DNA of 64,000 nt from Ehretia macrophylla. Its lineage: Eukaryota > Streptophyta > Magnoliopsida > Boraginales > Ehretiaceae. Both the position numbers and the translations under genes were made by a program. The notes under the pieces were generated by a model. The model had not been told where the DNA came from and ran no database searches. It saw nothing but the letters and a program-made list of their open reading frames with translations. The stretch spans positions 61,770,316 through 61,834,315 of the forward strand of contig CM075768.1 of assembly GCA_037974665.1 (NCBI GenBank). Reading direction: 5' to 3'. Shown piece after piece: positions 49,801 to 60,913 of this stretch. Numbering within the stretch: the stretch's first letter is position 1; each line of letters opens with the position of its first letter.

Positions 49801-52800
49801 AAAAAAAGCGCAAAAGATGAAAAGTGTCCCGAAAATGATGAAAACGTTCAATTTTTGGCTCCGATAACAGGCGCAGCGAAGCCGGCTTGGCTGCCCCCAT
49901 CGTACAGCTCTCAGAGAGCTTTCCAACGGTATGCTGCGCGCCGCGTAACTACTTGCGGATCAAAAGTTATGGGACCCGGAGAGACGGAGATATGGTCCCA
50001 AGCCCTATGCCCTCGGTTAGCGAGCCCAGCCTCTACGTAAAGCGAAGCTGTCTTGCCCAAGTTGCTGAGGGATTCGGTAATAGAAATGTGACGGATTAGG
50101 TTGTCGGGCTTTTCGCGGCGGACTACGTACGATCCGGGCAAAAAAAAAGCAAAAAAGAAGAAAAGTGTCTCGAAACTGATGATAACGTTCGATTTTTAAC
50201 TCCGATAACAGGTGCAGCTTAGCTGGCTTAGCTGCCCCCATTGTAGAGCTCTCGGAGAGCTTTCCAACGATATGCTGCGCGCCACGTAACTCTTTGCGGA
50301 TCAAAAGTTTTGGGACCCGGAGCGACGGAGACGTGCTCCTAAGCCCGATCCCCTCGGTTTGTGGGCCCAGCCTCTACGTAAAGAGAAGCTGTCTTGGCCA
50401 ATGTGCCATGCTATTCGGTAATAGAAATGTGATGGATTAGGTTGTCGTCCTTTTCGCGGTGGACGACGTATGATCCGGGTTAAAAAAAGCGCAAAAGAAG
50501 AAAAGTGTCCCGAAACTGATGAAAACGATCAATTTTAGGATCCGATGACAGGCGCAGCGAAGTTGGCTTAGCTGCCCCCATCGTAGAGCTCTCGGAGAGC
50601 TTTCCAACGGTATGCTGCGCGCCACGAAACTCGTTGCGGATCAAAAGTTATGGGCTTCGGAGTGACGGAGACGTTGTCTCAAACGCGATGCCCTCGGTTT
50701 GCGAGCCCAGCCTCTACGTGAAACGAAGTTGTCATGCCCAAGGTGCCGTGGGATTCGGTAAAAGAAATGTGATGGATTAGGTTGTCGTCCTTTTCGCGGC
50801 GCACAACTTATGATCCGGGATAAAAAAAAAAAAGAGCAAAAGAAGAAAAGTGTCCCAAAACTGATAAAAATAATCAATTTTTATCCCCGATAAAAGGCGC
50901 AGCGAAGCCGGCTAAGCTGCCCCAATCGTAGAGCTCTCGGAGAGCTTTCCAACGGTATGCTGTGCGCCGCGTAACTCCTTGCGAATGAAAAGTTATGGGC
51001 CCCGGAGCGACGGAGACGTGGTCCCAAGCCCGATGCCCTTGGTTTGCGGGCCCATCCTCTACGTGAAGCGAAGCTGTCTTGCCCAAAGTGCTGTGGGATT
51101 CGGTAATAGAAATGTGATGGATTAGGTTATCGACCTTTTCGCGGCGTACAACGTACGATCCTGGACAAAAAAATTGCAAAAGAGGAAAATTGTCATGAAA
51201 TTGATGAAAAAGTTTAATTTTTGGCTCCGATAACTGGCACAGCGAAGCCAACTTGGCTGCCACCATCGTAGAGCTCTCGGAGAGCATTCCAACGGTATGC
51301 TACGCACTGCGTAACTCCTTGCGGATCAAAAGTTATGGGCTCCGGAGCGACGGAGACGTGGTCCCAAGCTCGATGCCCTCGGTTTGCAGGCCCAACCTCT
51401 ACGTGAAGGGAAGCTGTCTTGCCCAAGGTGCCGTGGTATTCGGTAATAGAAATGTGATGGATTAGGTTTTCCTCCTTTTCGCGGCGGACGACATACGATC
51501 TGGGATTAAAAAAAAGCGCAAAAGAAGAAAAGTATCCTAAAACTGTTGAAAATGATCAATTTTTGACTTCGATAACTGGCGCAGCGAAGCCGGCTTAGCT
51601 GCCCCCATCGTAGAGCTCTCGGAGAGCTTTCCAATGGTATGCTGCGCGTCGCGTAACTCTTTGTGGATCAAAAGTTATAGGCTCCGGAGCGACGGAGACG
51701 TGGTCTCAAGCCCGATGCCCACAGTTTGCGAGCCCAGCCTCTACGTTAAACGAAGTAGTCTTGCCCAAGGTGCCGTGGGATTCGGTAATAGAAATGTGAT
51801 GGATTAGGTTGTCGTCCTTTTTTGCGGAGCACAACGTACGAGTCGGGGCAAAAAAAAGCGCAAAAGAAGAAAAGTGTCCCGAAATTGATGAAAAAGGTCA
51901 ATTTTTTGGCTCCGATAATAGGCTCAGCGAAGCCGGCTTGGCTGCCCCCATCGTACAGCTCTCAGAGAGCTTTCCAACGGTATGCTGTACGCCGCGTAAC
52001 TCCTTGCGGATCAAAAGTTATAGGACCCGGAGCGACGGAGACGTGGTCTCAAGCCCGATGCCCTCGGTTTGCGGGCCCAGCCTCTACGTAAAGCGAAGCT
52101 GTCTTGCCCAAGGTGCCGTGGGATTCGGTAATAGAAATGTGATAGATTAGGTTGTCGTCCGTTTCGCGGCGGACTACGTACGATCGGGGAAAAAAAAAGT
52201 GCAAAAGAAGAAAAGTGTCTCGAAACTGATGATAACGTTCGATTTTTAACTCCGATAACAGGTGCAGCAAAGCTGGCTTAGCTGCCCCCATTGTAGATCT
52301 CTTGGAGAGCTTTCCAACGGTATGCTGCGCGCCACGTAACACTTTGCGGATGAAAAGTTATGGGACCCGGAGCGACGGAGACGTGGTCCTAAGCCCGATG
52401 CCCTCGGTTTGCGGGCCCAGCCTCTATGTGAAGAGCAGCTGTCTTGCCCAAGGTGCCATGGGATTCGGTAATAGAAATGTGATGGATTAGGTTGTCGTCC
52501 ATTTCGCGGTGGATGACTTACGATCCGGGATAAAAAAAAAGCGCAAAAGAAGAAAAGTTTCTTGAAACTGATGAAAACGATCAATTTTAGGCTCCGATGA
52601 CAAGCGCAGCGAAGTTGGCTTAGCTGCCCCCATTGTAGAGCTCTCGGAGAGCTTTCCAACGGTATGCTGCGCGCCACGAAACTCGTTGTGGATCAAAAGT
52701 TATGGGCTCCGGTGCGACGGAGATGTTGTCTCAAGCGCGATGCCCTCGGTTTGCGAGCCCAGCCTCTACGTGAAATGAAGTTGTCTTGCCCAAGGTGTCG

Positions 52801-52854
52801 TGGGATTCAGTAATAGAATTGTGATGGATTAAGTTGTCGTCTTTTTCACGGCGC

Positions 52855-53090
52855 ACAACTTATGTTCCGGGACAAAAAAAAAGTGCAAAAGAAGAAGCTG
52901 TCTTGCCCAAGGTGCCGTGGGATTCGCTAATAGAAATGTGATGGAATAGGTTGTCGTCCTTTTCGTGGCGTACAACGTACGATTCGGGACAAAAAAAAAT
53001 GCAAAAGAAGAAAAGTCTCGCGAAACTGATGAAAACGTTCGATTTTTGGCTCCGATAACATATCTCAGTGAAATGACCTTCGCTGCCCCC
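52855..53090. repeat. Truncated unit (~226-bp deletion), copy 2
   Basis: Same deletion as near 45.96 kb, with the junction at about 52,891-52,896 (GCAAAAGAAGAAGCTGTC). It shares the upstream CTTATGTTCCGGG and the downstream ACATATCTCAG and GAAATGACC variants, at a shift of 6,930 bp. One deletion that was later duplicated is the simplest reading. Confidence 0.84.
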
Positions 53091-54417
53091 ATCGTAGAGC
53101 TCTCGGAGAGCTTTCCAACGGTATGTTGCGCGCCGCGTAACACCTTGCGGATCAAAAGTTATGGGCTCCGGAGCGACGGAGACGTGGTCCCATGCCCGAT
53201 GCCCTCGGTTTGCGGGCCCAGCCTCTACGTGAAGCGAAGCTGTCTTGCCCAAGGTGCCATGGGATTCGGTAATAGAAATGTGATGGATTAGGTTGTCGTC
53301 CTTTTCGCGGCGGACGACATACGATCCGGGATAAAAAAAAAGCGCAAAAGAAGAAAAGTATCCTAAAACAGATGAAAACGACCGATTTTTGACTCCGATA
53401 ACAGGCGCAGCAAAGCCGGCTTAGCTACCCACATCGTAGAGCTCTCGGAGAGCTTTCCAACGGTATGCTGCGTGCCACGTAACTCGTTGCAGATCAAAAG
53501 TTATGGGCTCCTGAGCGACTGAGACGTGGTCCCATGCCCGATGCCCTCGGTTTGCGGGCCCAGCTTCTATGTGAAGCGAAGCTGTCTTGCCAAAGGTGCT
53601 GCGCGATTCGGTAATAGAAATGTGATGGATTAGGTTGTCATCCTTTTTGCGGCGCACAACGTACGATTCGGGAAAATAAAAGCGCAAAAGAAGAAAAGTG
53701 TCCTGAAATAGACGAAAATGATCGATTTTTGGCTCCGATAATAGGCACAGTGCAGCCGGCTTAGCGGCCCCCATCATAGAGCTCTTAGAGAGCTCTCCAA
53801 CGGTATGCTGCGCGCCGCGTAACTCCCTGCAGATCAAAAGTTATGGGACCCGGAGAGACGGAGACGTGGTCCCAAGCCCGATGCCCTCGGTTTGCGGGCC
53901 CAGCCTCTACGTAAAGCGAAGCTGTCTTGCCCAAGGTGCTTGGGGATTCGGTAATAGAAATGTGACAGATTAGGTTGTCGTATTTTTCGCAGCGGACTAC
54001 GTACGATCCGGGTAGAAAAAAAGTGCAAAAGAAGAAAAATGTCCCGAAACTGATGATAACGTTCGATTTTTAACTCTGATAACAGGCGCAGCATAGCCAG
54101 CTTAGCTACCCCCATTGTAGAGCTCTCGGAGAGCTTTCCAACGGTATGCTGCGCGCCACGTAACTCCTTGCGGATCAAAAGTTATGGGACCCGGAGCGAC
54201 GAAGACGTGGTCCCAAGCCCGATGCGCTCAGTTTGCGGGCCCAGCCTCTACGTAAAGAGAAGCTGTCTTGCCCAAGGTGCGATGGGATTCGGTAATAGAA
54301 ATGTGATGGATTAGGTTGTCGTCCTTTTCGCGGCGGACGACGTACGATCCGGGATAAAAAAAAAGCGCAAAAGAAGAAAGTGTCCTGAAACTGATGAAAA
54401 TGATCAAGTTTAGCTGG

Positions 54418-54555
54418 CTTAGCTGCCCCCATCGTAGAGCTCTTGGAGAGCTTTCCAACGGTATGCTGCGCGCTATGTAACTCGTTGAGGATCAAAATTT
54501 ATGGGCTCCGGAGCGACGGAGACGTGGTCTCAGGCTCGATGCCCTCGGTTTGCGA
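54418..54555. repeat. 138-bp patch identical to 25,199-25,336
   Basis: The patch carries rare variants GCGCTATGTAACTCG, TTGAGGATCAAAATTTATG and TCTCAGGCTCGATG and matches 25,199-25,336 without difference by eye, 29.2 kb away. It begins just after the ~30-bp deletion near 54,410. Confidence 0.85.
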
Positions 54556-57500
54556 GCCCGGCCTCTACGTGAAACGAAGTTGTCATGCCCAAGGTGCCGT
54601 GGGATTCGGTAAAAGAAATGTGATGGATTAGGTTGTCGTCCTTTTCGCGGCGCACAACTTATGATCCGGGATAAAAAAAAAAATGAGCAAAAGAAGAAAA
54701 GTGTCCCAAAACTGATAAAAACAATCAATTTTTATCCCCGATAACAGGCACAGCGAAGCCGACTTAGCTGCCCCCATCGTAGAGCTCTCGGAGAGCTTTC
54801 CAACGGTATACTGCGCGCTACCTAACACCTTGCGGATCAAAAGTTATGGGCTTTGGAGCGACGGAGACGTGGTCCCATGCCCGATGCCCTCGGTTTGCGG
54901 GCCCAGACTCTATGTGAAGCGAAGCTGTCTTGCCCAAGGTGCTGTGGGATTCGGTAATAGAAATGTGATAGACTAGGTTGTCCTCCTTTTCGCGGCGCAC
55001 AACATACGATTCGGGACAAAAAAAGCGCAAAAGAAAAAAAGTGTCCGGAATCTGATGAAAACGTTCGATTTTTGGCTCCTATAACAGGCCCAGCGAAGCC
55101 AGCTTAGCTGCCCCCATCGTAGAGCTCTCGGAGAGTTTTCTAACGGTATGCTACGCCCCGCGTAACTCCTTGCGGATCAAAAGTTATGGGCTCCGGAGCG
55201 ACGGAGATGTGGTCTCAAGCCCGATGACCTCGGTTTGCGGGCCCAACCTCTACGTGAAGCGAAGCTATCTTGCCCAAGGTGCCGTGGGAATTGGTAATAG
55301 AAATGTTATGGATTAGGTTGTCGTCCGTTTTGTGGCGCACGACGTACGATCCGGGATGCAAAATCAGTGCAAAAGAAGAAAAGTGTCCCAAAACTGATCA
55401 AAACATTCAATTTTTGGCTACGATAACAGGTGCAGCAAAGCCAACTTGGCTGCCCCCGTCATAGAGCTCTCAGAGAGCTTTTCAACGGTATGCTGTGCGC
55501 CACGTAACACCTTGCGGATCAAAAGTTATGGGCTCTGGAACGACGGAGACGTGGTCCCAAGCCCGATGCCCTCGGTTTGCGGGCCCAGCCTCTACGTGAA
55601 GTGCAGCTGTGTTGCCCAAGGTGCAATAGGATTCGGTAATTGAAATGTGATGGATTAGGTTGTCGTCCTTTTCGCGGCGCACAACGTACGATCCGGGACA
55701 AAAAAAGCGCAAAAGAAGAAAAGTGTCCCGAAGTTGATGATGAAAAAGTTCAATTTTTGCCTCCGATAACAGGCCCCGCGAAGCCTGGTTAGCTGCCCCC
55801 ATCGTAGAGCTCTCGGAGAGCTTTCCAACGGTATGCTGCGCGCCGCGTAACACCTTGGGGATCAAAAGTTATGTGCTCCGGAGCGACGGAGACGTGGTCC
55901 CAAGCCCAATGCCCACGGTTTGCGGGCCCAGCCACTACATAAAGAGAAGGTGTCTTGCCCAAGGTGCCATGGGATTCGGTAAAAGAAATGTGATGGATTA
56001 GGTTGTCGTCCTTTTCGGGGCGCACAACGTACGATATGGGACAAAAAAATCGCAAAAGAAGAAAAGTCTCCCAAAACTGATGAAAACGATCGATTTTTGG
56101 CTTCGATAACAGGTGTAGCTAAGCTTGCTTGGCTGCCCCCATCGTAGAGATCTCAGAGAGCTTTCCAACGGTAAGCTGCGCGCCGCGTAACTATTTGCAG
56201 ATCAAAAGTTATGGGCTGCGTAGCGACGGAGACGTGGTCCCAAGCCCGATGCCGTCGGTTTGCTGGCCCAGCCTCTACGTGAAGCGAAGCTATCTTACCC
56301 AAGGTGCCGCAGGATTCGGTAATAGAAATGTTATGGATTAGGTTGTCGTCCGTTTCGCGGCGCACGACGGACTATCTGGGAAGAAAAAACAGCGCAAAAG
56401 AAGAAAAGTGTCCCGAAACTGATGAAAACATTCGATTTTTGGTTCTGATAACAGGCGCAGCGAAGTGAGCTTGGCTGCCCCCATCGTAGAGTTCTCGGAG
56501 AGCTTTCCGATGGTAAGCTGCGCGCCGCGTAACACCTTGCGGATCAAAAGTTATGGGCTCCGGAGCGACGGAGACGTGGTCCCAAGCCCGATGCCCTCGG
56601 TTTGCGGGCCGAGCCTCTACGTGAAGCGAAGCTGTCTTGTCCAAGGTGCCATGGGATTCGGTAATAGAAATGTGACGGATTAGGTTGTCATCCTTTTCGC
56701 GGCAGACTACGTACGATCCGGGATAAAAAAAAGCGCAAAAGAAGAAAAGTGTCCCGAAACTGATGATAACATTCAATTTTTAACTCCGATAATAGGCGTA
56801 GCAAAGCCGGCTTAGCTACCCTCATTTTAGAGCTCTCGGAGGGCTTTCCAACGGCATGATGCGGACCGGGTAACTCCTTTTGGATCAAAAGTTATGGGAC
56901 CCGGAGCTGCGCAGACGTGGTCCCAAGCCCGATGCCCTCAGTTTGCGGGCCCAGCCACTATGTAAAGAGACGCTGTCTTGCCCAAGGTGCCATGGGATTC
57001 GGTAATAGAAATGTGATGGATTAGGTTGTCGTCCTTTTTGCGGCGGACAACGTACGATCCGGGATTAAAAAAAAAGCGCAAAAGAAGAAAAGTATCCCGA
57101 AACTGATTAAAACGTTCAATTTTTGGCTCCGATAACAGGCACGAGCGAAGCCAACTTAGCTGCCCCCATCATAGAGCTCTCGGAGAGCTTTCCAACGGTA
57201 TGCTGCGCGCTACGTAACTCCTTGTGGATCAAAAGTTATGGGACCCGGAGCGACAGAGATGTGGTCTTAAGCCCGATGCCCTTGGTGTGCGGGCCCAGCC
57301 TCTACGTGAAGCTGTCTTGCCCAAGGTACCGTGGGATTTGGTAATAGAAATGTGATGGATTAGGTTGTCGTCCTTTTCGCAGCGGACGACGTACGATCCG
57401 GGATAAAAAAAAAAAGCAAAAATGAAGAAAAGTGTCCCGAAACTGATGAAAACGTTTGATTTTTTGCTCTGATAACAGGCGCAGCGAAGCCAACTTAGCT

Positions 57501-58939
57501 ATCCCCATCGTAGAGCTCTCGGAGAGTTTTCTAATGGTATGCTACGCCCCGCGTAACTCCTTGCAGATCAAAAGTTATGGGCTCCGGAGCGACGGAGATG
57601 TGGTCCCAAGCCCAATGCCCTCGGTTTGCGGGCCCTGCCTCTACGTGAAGCGAAGCTGTCTAGCCCAAGGTGCTGTGGGATTCGGTAATAGAAATGTTAT
57701 GGATTAGGTTGTCGTCCGTTTCGTGGCGCACGACGTACGATCCGGGATGAAAAATCAGCGCAAAAGAAGAAAAGTGTCCCGAAACTGATGAAAACAATCA
57801 ATTTTTGGCTCCGATAACAGGCGTAGCGAAACCAGCCTAACTGCCCCCATCATAGAGCTCTCGGAGAGCTTTCCAAGGGTATGCTGCGCGCTGCGTAACA
57901 CCTTGCGGATGAAAAGTTATGGGCTCCGGAGCGACAGAGACGTGGTCCCTAGCCCGATGCCCTCGGTTTGCGGGCACAGCCTCTACGTGAAGCGAAGCTG
58001 TCTTGCCCAAGGTACCGTGGGATTCAGTAATAGAAATGTGACGGATTAGGTTGCCATCCTTTTCGCGGCAGACTACGTACGATCCGGGACAAAAAAAAAT
58101 GCAAAAGAAGAAAAGTGTCCCGAAACTGATGACAACGTTCGATTTTTAACTCCGATAACAGGCGCAGCAAAGCCACCTTATCTGCCCCCATTGCAGAGTT
58201 CTCGGAGAGCTTTCCAACGGTATGCTGCGTGCCGCGTAACTCCTTGCGGATCAAAAGTAATGGGACAAGGAGTGACGGAGACGTGGTCCCAAACCCGACG
58301 CCCCTGGGTTTGCGGGCCCAGCCTCTACGTAAAGAGAAGCTGTCTTGCCCAAGGTGCGATGGGATTCGGTAATAGAAATGTGATGGATTAGGTTGTCGTC
58401 CTTTTCGCGGCGGACGACGTACGATCCGGGATAAAAAAAAGTCCAAAAGAAGAAAAGTGTCCTGAAACTGATGAAAATGATCAATTTTTGGCTCCGATAA
58501 CAGGCGTAGCGAAGCCGTCTTAGCTGCCTCCATCGTAGAGCACTCGGAGAGCTTTCCAACGGTATGCTGCGTGCCACGTAACTCATAGCGGATCAAAAGT
58601 TATGGGCTCCGGAGCGACGGAGACGTGGTCTCAAGCCCGATGCCCACAGTTTGCGAGCCCAGCCTCTACGTTAAACGAAGTAGTCTTGCCCAAGGTGCCG
58701 TGGGATTCGGTAATAGAAATGTGATGGATTAGGTTGTCGTCCTTTTTGCGGAGCACAACGTACGATTCGGGACAAAAAAAAGCGCAAAACAAGAAAAGTT
58801 TCCCAAAACTGATGAAAATGATCGATTTTTGGCTCCGATAATTGGTACAGCTAAGCCGGCTTTGCTACCTCCATCGTAGAGCTCTCAGAGAGCTTTCCAA
58901 CGGTATGCTGCGCGCCGCATAACTCCTTGCGGATCAAAA

Positions 58940-59185
58940 GTTATGGGACCCGGAGCGACAGAGATGTGTTCCCAAGCCCGATGCCCTCGGTTTGCGGGCC
59001 CAGTCTCTACGTAAAGCGAAGCTGTCTTGCCCAAGATGCCGTGGGATTCGGTAATAGAAATATGACGGATTAGGTTGTCGTCCGTTTCGCGGCGCACGAC
59101 GTACGATCCGGGAAGAGAAATCAGCGCAAAAGAAGAAAAGTGTCACCAAACTGATGAAAATGTTTGATTTTTGGCTCCAATAACA
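58940..59185. repeat. Patch matching 20.84-21.08 kb
   Basis: Shares GATGTGATCCC or GATGTGTTCCC, CCCAAGATGCCG and GGGAAGAGAAATCAGCG with 20.84-21.08 kb, with about 120 bp identical from TGACGGATTAGG through TTGGCTCCAAT. CCCAAGATGCCG is also at 10.3 kb, so three dispersed copies exist at 10.3, 20.9 and 59.0 kb. Confidence 0.8.
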
Positions 59186-59768
59186 GGCGCAGCGAAGCCA
59201 ACTTAGCTGCCCCCATCGTAGAGCTCTCTGAGAGCTTTCCAACGGTATGCTGCGCACCGCGTAACTCCTTGCGGATCAAAAGTTATGGGCTCCGGAGCGA
59301 CGGAGACGTGGTCCCAAGCCCGATGCCCTCGGTTTACGGGCCTAGCCTCTACGTGAAGCGAAGCTGTCTTGCCCAAAGTGCCGTGGGATTCGGTAATAAA
59401 AATGTTATGGATTAGGTTGTCGTCCGTTTCGCGGCGGATGACGTACGATCCGGGATGAAAAATCAGCGCAAAAGAAGAAAAGTGTCCCGAAAATGATGAA
59501 AACGTTCGATTTTTGGCTCTGATAACAGGCGCAAGGAAGACCAGCTTAGCTGTCCCCATCGTAGAGCTCTCAGTGAGCTTTCCAACGGTATGATGTGCGC
59601 CGCGCAACTCCTTACGGATCAAAAGTTATGGGACCCGGAGCGACGGAGACGTGGTCCCATGCCCGATGCCCTCGGTTTGTGGGCCCAACCACTATGTAAA
59701 GAGAAGCTGTCTTGCCCAAGGTGCCATGGGATTCGGTAATAGAAATGTGATGGATTAGGTTGTCGTCC

Positions 59769-59893
59769 TTTTCGCGGAGGACAACGTACGATCCGGGATA
59801 AAAAAAAAACGCAAAAGAAGAAAAGTGTCACAAAACTGATGAAAACGATTGATTTTTGGCTCCGATAACAGGTGCAGTGAAGTCGACTTAGCT
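59769..59893. repeat. Patch matching 25,081-25,205
   Basis: TTTTCGCGGAGGACAACG through GTGAAGTCGACTTAGCTG matches the unit end at 25.1 kb with two differences by eye, at a shift of 34.7 kb. In the 25-kb unit this patch adjoins the one that matches 54.4 kb, so that unit looks like a mosaic of two lineages. Confidence 0.82.
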
Positions 59894-60706
59894 GCCCCCA
59901 TCGTAGAGCTCTCGGTGAGCTTTCCAACGGTATGCTGCGCGCCATGTAACTCGTTGCGGATCAAAAGTTATGGGCTCCGGAGCGACGGAGACGTGGTCTC
60001 AAGGTCGCTGCCCACGGTGTGCGAGCCCGGCCTCTACGTGAAACGAAGTTGTCTTGCCTAAGGTGTCGTGGGATTCGGTAATAGAAACGTGATGGATTAG
60101 GTTGTCGTCCTTTTTGAGGCGCACAACGTACAATCTGGGACAAAAAAAAGTACAAAAGAAGAAAAGTGTACCGAAACTGATGAAAACGATCGATTTTTGT
60201 CTCCGATAACAGGTGCAGCAAAGCCGACTTAGCTGCCCCCATCGTAGAGCTCTCGGAGAGCTTTCCAACGGTATGTTGCGCGCCGCTTAACTCCTTGCGG
60301 ATCAAAAGTTATGGGACCCGGAGCGACGGAGACGTGGTCCCAAGCCCGAAGCCCTCGGTTAGCGGGCCCAACCTCTACGTAAAGCGAAGCTATCTTTCCA
60401 AAGGTACTATGGGATTCGGTAATAGAAATGTGATGGATTAAGTTGTCGTCCTTTTCGCGGTGGACGTCGTACGATCCGGGACAAAAAAAAGCACAAAAGA
60501 AGAAAAGTGTTACGAAACTATTGAAAACGTTAAATTTTTGGCTCCGATAATAGGTGCCGCGAAGCCAGCATAGCTACCCCCATCGTAGAGCTCTCGGAGA
60601 GCTTTCCAACGGTATGGTGCGGGCCGCGTAACTCCTTGCGAATCAAACGTTACGGGCTCCGGAGCGACAGAGACGTGGTCCCAAGCCCGATGCCCTCGGT
60701 TTGCAA

Positions 60707-60913
60707 GCCCAGCCTCTACGTGAAGCGAAGCTGTCTTGCCCAAGTTGCCGTGGGATTCGGTAATAGAAATGTTATGGATTAGGTTGTCGTTCGTTTCGCA
60801 GCGCACGACGTATGATCAGGGATGAAAAATCACTGTAAAAGAAGGAAATTGTACCGAAACTGATGAAAATGTTCGATTTTTGGTTCCGATAACAGGCGCA
60901 GCGAAGCCAGCTT
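60707..60913. repeat. 207-bp patch identical to 6,184-6,390
   Basis: Reading base by base, 60,707-60,913 equals 6,184-6,390 with no difference, 54.5 kb away. It includes the private combination GTCGTTCG, TTTCGCAGC, GTATGATCAGGG, TCACTGTAAAAGAAGG and GGTTCCG. Flanks differ at once on both sides (GCAAGCCC against GCGGGCCC; GGCTGG against AGCTGC). Confidence 0.88.

Larger units (their letters stand above)
43311..54113. repeat. Second six-unit domain
   Basis: Unit starts reading ATTGTAG or ATTTTAG, just after a GGACTACG / GATAACG unit, fall at 43,311, 45,355, 48,195, 50,240, 52,290 and 54,114. Spacings are 6, 9, 6, 6 and 6 units once the deletions near 45,960, 46,850 and 52,895 are added back. 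A second marker, GTTGTCTCAAGCGC or its variants, falls at about 45,792, 48,632, 50,670 and 52,727 in the same phase. The order differs from the 17.7-32 kb domain (AACGATCAATTTTAGG unit, then a CTTATG / TTTTTATCCCCG unit), so this is a separate amplification with the same period. Confidence 0.78.
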
